5,544 nt of DNA from an uncultured Tolumonas sp. (GTDB taxonomy: Bacteria; Pseudomonadota; Gammaproteobacteria; Enterobacterales; Aeromonadaceae), in contig CAIZDF010000105.1 of the NCBI GenBank assembly GCA_903931645.1, positions 1 through 5,544 of the forward strand. Direction: 5' to 3'. Position numbers and translations under genes: made by a program. The notes under the pieces were generated by a model. The model was not told the DNA's origin, did no database searches, and saw nothing but the letters and a program-made list of their open reading frames with translations. Position 1 is the stretch's first letter. Each line of letters begins with the position of its first letter. Shown piece by piece: positions 1 to 4,938 of the stretch.

Positions 1-1
1 A

Positions 2-265
2 ATAACATTATACAACCTAATAGAAATACCAGAAGCCAAAGCATTAATGATGGCTAGTCTATCAAGAGCAGCATCCCAATGTCGGTATAGAGAAAAAAGC
101 AAGAAGGATGAAAAATCATACCTAAACGTTGTAATATCAAATAAAAACAAATCAAACTTCGACGAACTTAAAAATAGACTAGGACTAAACTCTGAGGACA
201 CATTGAGCTATTTGATTGATTTAGGGATTGAAAATGCCAAGACAAGAAAAATAGCTTTATTTTAA
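2..265 (+). CDS. Partial small protein with ribbon-helix-helix-like C-terminus
   Basis: I do not recognise the family. The reading frame is open to the left edge with no stop, so the gene probably begins outside the window. The first internal starts are two adjacent ATGs at 47 and 50, which would give about 72 residues, but they have no convincing Shine-Dalgarno sequence (only AGAAG about 11 nt upstream). Counting from ATG 47, a basic linker at residues 13-24 (RYREKSKKDEKS) is followed by a short hydrophobic strand (25-31, YLNVVIS), an amphipathic helix (about 35-46) and a second helix (about 48-62, EDTLSYLIDLGI). This strand-helix-helix order resembles the ribbon-helix-helix DNA-binding fold of plasmid copy-control and antitoxin proteins. 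A role as a small regulator of the mobile element is inferred from the fold and from the integrase gene nearby. Codons are AT-rich, unlike the PTS genes to the right. Confidence 0.6.
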   Translation: MTLYNLIEIPEAKALMMASLSRAASQCRYREKSKKDEKSYLNVVISNKNKSNFDELKNRLGLNSEDTLSYLIDLGIENAKTRKIALF

Positions 266-535
266 ATATCATGAATAATAGTTACTATTGCCGCAACCAA
301 GAAATGTGCAGTCGATAGGCTACCAAGGTAGCCTATCGACTTATTTTACAAGTTTAACCGGTGATATGGTTTGATAGGTATGCTGACTCAAATACAGAAA
401 GAATATATCAGTTCGCCAGAGATGCCTGCTCATTTATTGACTTTGTCTACAGCTCAATAGTAATAAAAAAATTATTGATTTAATTACTATCGGCAACATA
501 GAGTTAAAACTGCGACCTTCATATTAAAAATAACG
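266..535. other. AT-rich intergenic gap without a convincing gene
   Basis: Apart from the hairpin at 311-340, this gap holds only short AT-rich inverted repeats: 277-281 with 285-289, and 457-464 (ATAGTAAT) with 483-490. There is also a 26-codon frame at 380-460 with no usable ribosome binding site. I see no tRNA, CRISPR or recognisable protein remnant. Confidence 0.5.
311..340 (+). terminator. Perfect hairpin, probable terminator of the small ORF
   Basis: The arms 311-324 (GTCGATAGGCTACC) and 327-340 are exact inverted repeats separated by only AA. In RNA this would give a 13-bp stem with a 4-nt loop. The plus strand continues TTATTTTA, a moderate U-tract, and the hairpin starts 45 nt after the stop codon of the small ORF. 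On the minus strand the tail is not T-rich, so termination of rightward transcripts is the likelier role. Such a near-perfect palindrome could also be a protein-binding site. Confidence 0.55.
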
Positions 536-543
536 TTATTTTT
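526..543 (-). terminator. Weak A/T palindrome over the integrase stop codon
   Basis: AAAAATAAC at 526-534 is followed directly by its exact reverse complement at 535-543. It covers the integrase stop codon (536-538). The RNA stem would be entirely A-U, so as a terminator it is weak at best. It is listed because it is perfect and sits exactly where the integrase transcript should end. Confidence 0.25.
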
Positions 544-1732
544 CATCAACGTTACACCATGTTGCTATCACGGTCTGCCACAGCTCTAAAGCTTGTTTTT
601 GCTCTGGCAAACGATCTGTATGAATATAATGCGCCATTGCACCTTGTAGTGCATGCCCCAGAATAATTTCAACAACATGAGGAGCGACGCCCTCATTATT
701 TAAGTGAGTTGCAAAACTACGGCGAAGATCATGTAGAGTCCAAGCTTCACTATGCTCAAAGTTTTTCCAAAGCATACGTCCATATTGGCTTACTGCTTCA
801 GGACTCTTTAGTTCACCCAGTAAGTAAGACGAATTAAGGGATTTAGCTTGTTCAATCATATCCATTATCAATGAGCGACATTGTTCAGGAATTGGACGAG
901 TTATTTTCTTTTTTGTTTTAGAGTTCTTAGCCGGAACAACCCAGATAAATGAGTTTAAATCCCACTCATTAATTTCAGACAATCTTAGTTCTTGTGTACG
1001 AGCACCAAATGATATGAGTAGTCTTACTAAATTTGCATAATAAGAATGCAATGGGTGTGATTTAGCCCATACCCATATATCTCTAATTTCGGCAGGAGTT
1101 AAAATTCGGTCTCTTTTACCCTGTTTCTTGCCAACATCATTAATGGTCAGATCATCTAATGCATTGCTGATTGCGTAACGTCGAACTCGACAATACTTGA
1201 GTGCTTGCTTACATATCTGAAAACAATATCCACATGCAACAGGCGCTGATTTTCTATACGCATCAAACACATCTAACCAATGATGCGTTTCACAATCCGC
1301 TAGCGATAAGTCACCTATTCTTGGATATACCCACTTATTAAGCTGCATCCGATGTTGCCGGGTATTGACATGCTTCTCGTCTGCGTAATTTGTTAACCAA
1401 TACTCGAGTGCATCTCTGACTGTAACTGGTCGCTGCCGTTCATCTTTAATAAATTTTAAAGCATTTGAAGGATTGCGCCCCTCTTCTAACCACGCACGGC
1501 ATTGATCTGCTTTTCGGCGAGCATCCGCCAAGGACATACCTATATCAGTTCCAGTATAGGTTCCAAGTGTAACGTTTTGTTGTTTACCCAAAAAACGATA
1601 CCGATACATAAAACTTATCTTTCCGGTATTTCTCCAGAGCACAGACAATCCATCACGATCTGCAATCTTTCGAGGAATTTTATCGTCGTGCCCTTTCAGC
1701 ATACTCTTGAGTTTTGCATCTGATAACGCCAT
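536..1732 (-). CDS. int: Tyrosine recombinase (phage/island integrase, DUF4102 arm-binding type)
   Basis: This is a site-specific recombinase that would integrate and excise the element through a covalent 3'-phosphotyrosine intermediate. The 398-residue length is normal for P4-like integrases. Residues about 1-95 form the Arm-DNA-binding domain (MALSDAKLK start, then an FLGKQQNVTLGTY strand and an LADARRKAD helix). About 100-190 is the SAM-like core-binding domain, and about 210-390 is the catalytic domain. The active-site set is complete: R245 (SFGART), a lysine in the KNSKTKKK hairpin, H334 and R337 (HDLRR), H360 (LGH) and nucleophile Y369 (AHYIHTD). The frame also allows a GTG start four codons earlier (1744). 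I prefer ATG 1732 because the family usually begins MALS/TDAKL; neither start has a strong Shine-Dalgarno. A sigma-70-like promoter lies just upstream. The gene looks intact. Base composition is lower in GC than the PTS genes, as expected for acquired DNA. Confidence 0.93.
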   Translation of the reverse strand: MALSDAKLKSMLKGHDDKIPRKIADRDGLSVLWRNTGKISFMYRYRFLGKQQNVTLGTYTGTDIGMSLADARRKADQCRAWLEEGRNPSNALKFIKDERQRPVTVRDALEYWLTNYADEKHVNTRQHRMQLNKWVYPRIGDLSLADCETHHWLDVFDAYRKSAPVACGYCFQICKQALKYCRVRRYAISNALDDLTINDVGKKQGKRDRILTPAEIRDIWVWAKSHPLHSYYANLVRLLISFGARTQELRLSEINEWDLNSFIWVVPAKNSKTKKKITRPIPEQCRSLIMDMIEQAKSLNSSYLLGELKSPEAVSQYGRMLWKNFEHSEAWTLHDLRRSFATHLNNEGVAPHVVEIILGHALQGAMAHYIHTDRLPEQKQALELWQTVIATWCNVDEK

Positions 1733-1762
1733 CTTTAAACCCACTCATGAACCCACAGATTT

Positions 1763-1886
1763 ATTAGATGACATTAAATCAGATTGAATAAAATCGGACA
1801 ACACAATTAAAAATAACCAATAAATACAGTTATTTATTCGTCAACTTTAGTCCTTATCGGATGATATCGGATATTAAATTAGATGA
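1763..1886. repeat. Cluster of short direct repeats upstream of integrase (possible att/arm region)
   Basis: Several short motifs recur between the integrase gene and the first host-like sequence. ATTAGATGA occurs at 1763-1771 and 1878-1886. ATTAAAT occurs at 1773-1779 and 1873-1879. TATCGGAT occurs at 1855-1862 and 1865-1872, a 10-bp period, with a related ATCGGA at 1793-1798. An inverted repeat AAATAAC/GTTATTT lies at 1811-1817 and 1829-1835. Integrases of this type bind repeated arm sites flanking a core, commonly next to int, so an attachment region is a reasonable inference. No core duplication can be shown because the other end of the element is not in the window. Confidence 0.35.
1773..1801 (-). 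promoter_or_regulatory. Putative integrase promoter
   Basis: Read on the minus strand, TTGTCC (1801-1796) is a -35 with 4 of 6 consensus bases. A 17-bp spacer separates it from TTTAAT (1778-1773), a -10 with 5 of 6. Transcription would begin near 1766, leaving a leader of about 34 nt before ATG 1732. The region is very AT-rich, so chance matches are likely. Confidence 0.4.
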
Positions 1887-1900
1887 TTAGATATGAATTA

Positions 1901-1928
1901 ACACGCGGGGCGTAAGCCCCGTTGTTTT
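1901..1928 (+). terminator. Rho-independent terminator, rightward
   Basis: CGGGGC (1906-1911) and GCCCCG (1916-1921) form a GC-rich stem around a GTAA loop. They are followed on the plus strand by TTGTTTTAT. Weaker outer pairing (ACA with TGT) could extend the stem. The T-tract favours plus-strand transcripts, yet no plus-strand gene ends nearby. On the minus strand the tail is poorer (CGTGTTAATT), but the hairpin could still stop lacI transcripts, whose stop codon lies about 40 nt away. Confidence 0.65.
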
Positions 1929-1967
1929 ATCTGCAATTAGCTACATCGTTAACGCTAAAAAAGAGAC

Positions 1968-2954
1968 TTATTCCATGGAGCGTACAGACTGACGGATCAC
2001 CAGACGCCCCATAAATTCACGCGCGACATCAGTGCCACCTTGCCCGCCGCCTTTGATGGCATCATCCAGCAAACGTAATAATGACTGCAGCATTTTCTCT
2101 TCCGGCACTTCAAACCCAGTAATAGCTGGCGTGTAACGTTCACCTTCTACACCGGTCATCAGACTAATGACTGAAACTTCCTGTGGCACCTGAATGTTGT
2201 ATTGCGCCAAGGTGCGGATCACTTCAATCGCCTGATGATCATCCGGCACCAGCACGGCGGTAAACGGAATATAACGATTGATCAGCATACTCAGTGCGGT
2301 CGTGCTGTCGGTATGTTGTGCCACCAATTGTTTATTGAATGGCAGACTGCGGTTTTCTAAAGCACGGCGATAACCTTGCAACACTTGTTCACCACCACTG
2401 CCGGATTCCAGCAGCACGGCGATCTGGGAATGACCATGTGAATAGAGATAGTTACAGGCCAACTCCGCGGTCAGTGCTTGATCAAATTGCACACCATCGA
2501 CATCTTCCAACGCCAAATTCATAGTGAGCAAAGGTGGCAGATTGCCGGCATCCAGTTCATCGAACCAGCGTTGATCGTAATTTTTACCTAACAACAAAAT
2601 CGCATCACAGTGACGGGAAGCCAGAAAGGCCAGTTTATCAGCCAGCGAGGTGCTACCTTCCACGCCATTAGCGAGAATAAAACTGCGCCCCTGCCCCCAT
2701 AACACGGCATCGAGCTGACGCAACATCTGCCCGAGCTGACTGTCGGTCAGGCCATTGGTGATCACGCCAACGGTGTTGCTGACTTTGGTCGCCAGGGTCT
2801 GCGCCAATTGGTTGGGGCGATAGTTGAGTTGTTCTACGGCACGCATCACCACATCGCGGGTATCTTCTTTCACCTTACGGTTACCACTTAAGACCCGGGA
2901 GACGGTTGCTTTAGATACATTGGCCAACTTACATACATCAATAATCGTGGTCAT
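1968..2954 (-). CDS. LacI/GalR-family transcriptional repressor (AscG-like)
   Basis: This is a cytoplasmic DNA-binding repressor that probably controls the adjoining PTS genes. Residues 3-24 are the canonical LacI helix-turn-helix (IIDVCKLANVSKATVSRVLSG). YRPN at 45-48 leads into the hinge helix (to about 57), and residues 60-328 form the periplasmic-binding-protein-like effector domain, with GHSQIAVL (174-181), GYRRAL (194-199), PDD (237-239) and VPQEVSVI (256-263). The length of 328 is usual for the family. The GFDD motif that normally follows SVI is replaced by SLMTG (264-268), so ligand recognition may differ from the archetypes. ATG 2954 has AGAGG 8 nt upstream. The KATVSRVL recognition helix is typical of members that bind central-CG operators such as AACCGGTT. 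Two such sites flank the PTS genes (3021-3036 and 4538-4551), one of them in front of this gene, which implies autoregulation. The inducer cannot be named; a beta-diglucoside or chitobiose phosphate is the best inference from the neighbours. Confidence 0.93.
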   Translation of the reverse strand: MTTIIDVCKLANVSKATVSRVLSGNRKVKEDTRDVVMRAVEQLNYRPNQLAQTLATKVSNTVGVITNGLTDSQLGQMLRQLDAVLWGQGRSFILANGVEGSTSLADKLAFLASRHCDAILLLGKNYDQRWFDELDAGNLPPLLTMNLALEDVDGVQFDQALTAELACNYLYSHGHSQIAVLLESGSGGEQVLQGYRRALENRSLPFNKQLVAQHTDSTTALSMLINRYIPFTAVLVPDDHQAIEVIRTLAQYNIQVPQEVSVISLMTGVEGERYTPAITGFEVPEEKMLQSLLRLLDDAIKGGGQGGTDVAREFMGRLVIRQSVRSME

Positions 2955-3009
2955 GTTCTTTGCCTCTGAAAATACTGCTTATAGTATGTCAAATTTTGTA
3001 CTGTGATTA

Positions 3010-3047
3010 AATGCTTATATTGGAAACCGATTTCCAATATAAGCATT
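3010..3047. promoter_or_regulatory. 38-bp palindrome containing a LacI-type operator, upstream of lacI
   Basis: Arms of 17 bp (3010-3026 and 3031-3047) are exact inverted repeats around CCGA. The centre, TGGAAACCGATTTCCA at 3021-3036 (one mismatched pair), has the LacI-family operator form with a central CG. It lies between the stop of the minus-strand IIC gene and the lacI start. Its core is nearly the same as the operator before the IIB gene. In RNA the same sequence would fold into a long stem, so it may also act as a transcript 3'-end hairpin, but no U-tract follows on either strand. Confidence 0.7.
3014..3042 (-). promoter_or_regulatory. Possible lacI promoter with operator in its spacer
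   Basis: On the minus strand, TTATAT (3042-3037, weak -35) and TATAAG (3019-3014, -10 with 5 of 6) are exactly 17 bp apart. The operator fills the spacer, a classic position for repression. Because the site is a palindrome, the same boxes exist on the plus strand, so direction is not proven. A TTGACA at 2992-2987 lacks a well-placed -10. Confidence 0.3.
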
Positions 3048-3055
3048 ATTGTAGC

Positions 3056-4363
3056 TTAATAACCCTTTTTCTGCATTGCAGACCGTTTATTTTCTAACAG
3101 TAGACGTTCATGCACTTTGAAGAACGGGTAATAGATGATCCAGGCATTGGTGAAAGCAAACAGGCTCATCAGTGCGGTACGCCAGCTGCCATTCGCCGAC
3201 CAGGCGGCACCAATCGGTGATGGCATCGACCAGGGTAAAATGGCGACAAAACGATCCAGCCAGCCCCAATCGGTCAGATACCACGCCAACGTAGCATTAA
3301 ACAAGGGGGCAAACAGAAACGGCACTAGAAACAACGGGTTCATGATAACCGGAAAACCAAACAGGATCGGCTCATTGATATTAAACAGCGACGGCAGCAA
3401 GCCCAGTTTGCCGGCGGAACGTAATTGCAAGGAACGACTGCGTAATGCCATAAACGCCAGCGGCAATGTCGAACCAACACCACCAATCAGCAGATAAAAA
3501 TCCCAGAACGCATGCACATAGATATGCGGTAAGACCTGCCCGGCCGCCAACGCCGCCTGATTATCTAGTATGTTCGACATCCAAAATGGATACATGATGC
3601 CGGTGATCAACAACGCACCATGAATGCCCATAAACCACAATAGATTACAGATCAGTAATGACAGCCATACTGCCGGTAAACTGTCTGAGGCGATAATCAT
3701 GGGGCGGAAGACTTTTTCGACCAGCGCCGGGAACACGGCACCAAAATGCTGTTGTAATAACAAGTTAAGCAGCGTCAGGCTGATCAGGATAAAAAACAGC
3801 GGAATAATTAGCAGAAAGCCGCTGGAGGTGATCTTGGGCACTTCATCCGGCACGCGGATAGTCCAGTTACGTTGATAGAAAAAACGTATTATTTCAATGG
3901 AATAGATAGCTGCGATAATGGCGGTAAATAAGCCCATGCCGCCCAGATAACGGGCATCTACACCGCCATTTTGATAAAAACCCGCCAATAACATAAAGCT
4001 CACTGAACCGGTTAAACCGGACAGCCGCTCAGGTAAACCATAACTTTTCGCCAGACTAGCCGCCGCACCGAAAGAGACCAGCAGCGAGATCAGACCCATT
4101 GTAATTTGATAAGGCGGCAACCAGACCGCACGGTAGTCGATGGAAACGTGGTTCCAGATGATTGCCAGCCAATTGGTGCTATCCGGTAAAAAAGGCGGGT
4201 ACAGCAATGGCACACAGAGACTGCCCACAATGACAAACGGCATCGCGAGCTGAAAACCATCCCGCAGGGCAACCAGATAACGGCTTTTCGTCAGATAACG
4301 CGCCAGCGGCGTCATCCATTGCTCTATCGCCGACACCATCAACTGCATCCAGTAGGAACCCAT
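3056..4363 (-). CDS. PTS EIIC permease, lactose/cellobiose/chitobiose family
   Basis: This is the inner-membrane transport subunit of a PTS. It moves a disaccharide across the membrane, and its partner IIB phosphorylates the sugar. The protein has about ten hydrophobic segments and is close in length to E. coli ChbC. From M1 = ATG 4363 (435 residues), family landmarks are RDGF (34-37), PFVIVGS (42-48), GIHG (246-249, His248), INEPILFG (329-336, Glu331) and MNP (341-343). The His and Glu match the pair known to contact the sugar in ChbC-type structures. I chose ATG 4363 because GAGG lies 5 nt upstream. ATG 4381 (441 residues) and TTG 4441 (461) are possible in the same frame, but ChbC-type proteins begin near here. 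The gene has no IIB or IIA beside it on its own strand; lacI follows 101 nt downstream. The divergent, truncated IIC gene at the right edge is a clear paralogue. Sugar specificity cannot be read from sequence alone. Confidence 0.92.
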   Translation of the reverse strand: MGSYWMQLMVSAIEQWMTPLARYLTKSRYLVALRDGFQLAMPFVIVGSLCVPLLYPPFLPDSTNWLAIIWNHVSIDYRAVWLPPYQITMGLISLLVSFGAAASLAKSYGLPERLSGLTGSVSFMLLAGFYQNGGVDARYLGGMGLFTAIIAAIYSIEIIRFFYQRNWTIRVPDEVPKITSSGFLLIIPLFFILISLTLLNLLLQQHFGAVFPALVEKVFRPMIIASDSLPAVWLSLLICNLLWFMGIHGALLITGIMYPFWMSNILDNQAALAAGQVLPHIYVHAFWDFYLLIGGVGSTLPLAFMALRSRSLQLRSAGKLGLLPSLFNINEPILFGFPVIMNPLFLVPFLFAPLFNATLAWYLTDWGWLDRFVAILPWSMPSPIGAAWSANGSWRTALMSLFAFTNAWIIYYPFFKVHERLLLENKRSAMQKKGY

Positions 4364-4449
4364 TGTTGCCTCATCGTTCATTTTATCCGTTGGCAGACTA
4401 GCGTCTTTACCTCCAAAAGCAATCCCTGACACCTGTGGCAACCGCTTAC

Positions 4450-4473
4450 ATCATAGAAGATCCAAGCTGGATC
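4450..4473 (-). promoter_or_regulatory. Possible promoter and inverted repeat for the minus-strand IIC gene
   Basis: On the minus strand TATGAT (4455-4450) matches the -10 consensus at 5 of 6 positions, but there is no good -35. Just upstream is an exact inverted repeat, GATCCA (4459-4464) and TGGATC (4468-4473), next to a TGTGA half-site (4476-4472). This suggests an activator-dependent promoter. The start point would be near 4443, about 80 nt before ATG 4363. Confidence 0.3.
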
Positions 4474-4502
4474 ACATTTCTGATGCCATGATCCCGCCTA
4501 AC

Positions 4503-4518
4503 AGTGATCCAATTCACA
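4503..4518. promoter_or_regulatory. CRP-cAMP binding site
   Basis: AGTGA-TCCAAT-TCACA matches the CRP core TGTGA-N6-TCACA at 9 of 10 positions. It is centred at 4510.5, about 71 bp before the predicted start point of the IIB operon, a typical class I activator position. It lies between the divergent PTS genes, so it could serve both. Catabolite control by CRP is known for chb- and asc-type systems. Confidence 0.65.
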
Positions 4519-4536
4519 AAGGAAATATGAAACCAC

Positions 4537-4552
4537 TGGTAACCGGTTTCCC
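4537..4552. promoter_or_regulatory. LacI-type operator before the IIB-IIC operon
   Basis: GGTAACC-GGTTTCC (4538-4551) is a palindrome with one mismatched pair and a central CG. It closely resembles the core of the operator before lacI (GGAAACC-GATTTCC). It overlaps the -35 region of the predicted IIB promoter, where bound repressor would block RNA polymerase. An extra GAAACC half-site at 4529-4534 pairs with GGTTTC at 4545-4550. Confidence 0.7.
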
Positions 4553-4575
4553 ATTTGTTTCCTGAAGCATATAGT
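4547..4575 (+). promoter_or_regulatory. Predicted promoter of the IIB-IIC operon
   Basis: TATAGT at 4570-4575 is a -10 with 5 of 6 consensus bases. The -35 position at 17-bp spacing reads TTTCCC, a poor match, as expected for a CRP-dependent promoter. The start point would be near 4582, giving a leader of about 26 nt with GAGGAG at 4596-4601. Confidence 0.45.
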
Positions 4576-4607
4576 GCCTGCGTTGAGTTGCTGTTGAGGA
4601 GTTGGAA

Positions 4608-4913
4608 ATGAACAAAATTATGCTGTGTTGTTCAGCGGGTATGTCGACCAGTTTGCTGGTGAAAAAAATGGTCGCTGAAGCAGAAAAACGTCAGTTGCCC
4701 GTGGAAATCAAAGCCTTCGGCGCAGCGGAGTTTGATGAACAGGTCGCCAAGTATCAGGTGGTTTTACTCGGGCCTCAGGTGAAATACATGCTCGCAGATC
4801 TGCAGTCGCGGGCAAAACCGTTCGGTGTTCCGGTAGAGGCTATCGCAATGACTGATTACGGCATGCAACGCGGGGATAAGGTGCTGGATTTCGCCCTGTC
4901 TCTGATCAAATAA
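4608..4913 (+). CDS. PTS EIIB component, lactose/cellobiose/chitobiose family
   Basis: This is the small cytoplasmic phosphocarrier that takes phosphate from IIA on a cysteine and passes it to the sugar bound by IIC. The 101-residue protein matches the ChbB/CelA type: a first strand, then the phosphocysteine loop CSAGMSTSLLVKKM with nucleophile Cys8 (the second of two adjacent cysteines), then VEIKAFGAAEFDE and VVLLGPQVKYML, all characteristic. ATG 4608 is favoured by GAGGAG 6 nt upstream. An in-frame TTG at 4602 lies directly against that ribosome binding site and is not a good start. The gene is complete and lies 25 nt before a IIC gene on the same strand, so the two surely form an operon. 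It is the only IIB in the window and may also serve the divergent IIC. Confidence 0.95.
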   Translation: MNKIMLCCSAGMSTSLLVKKMVAEAEKRQLPVEIKAFGAAEFDEQVAKYQVVLLGPQVKYMLADLQSRAKPFGVPVEAIAMTDYGMQRGDKVLDFALSLIK

Positions 4914-4938
4914 ACACACTACGCCAAAGGATGATGCA

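Noticed and set aside
380..460. 26-codon frame ending at a TAG, between the small ORF and int
   Set aside because: No usable ribosome binding site, a stop close upstream in the same frame, and no recognisable motif. It may be a remnant but cannot be supported.
266..535. CRISPR array, origin iterons or complete insertion sequence in the AT-rich gap
   Set aside because: Repeats are short, few and not regularly spaced; there is no transposase frame and no terminal inverted repeat pair with target duplication.
1745..1967. tRNA or tmRNA 3' end as the integration target
   Set aside because: Integrases of this type often use tRNA genes, so I looked for a T-arm (GTTCGAATC-like) and CCA end on both strands and saw none.
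3135..3875. Plus-strand open frames opposite the minus-strand IIC gene
   Set aside because: They lie entirely antisense to a strongly recognised PTS permease, have no family features, and are the usual shadows of a long membrane-protein gene.
4602..4607. TTG at 4602 as start of the IIB gene
   Set aside because: It directly abuts the GAGGAG ribosome binding site, leaving no spacing; ATG 4608 has a 6-nt spacing and matches the usual N-terminus of the family.
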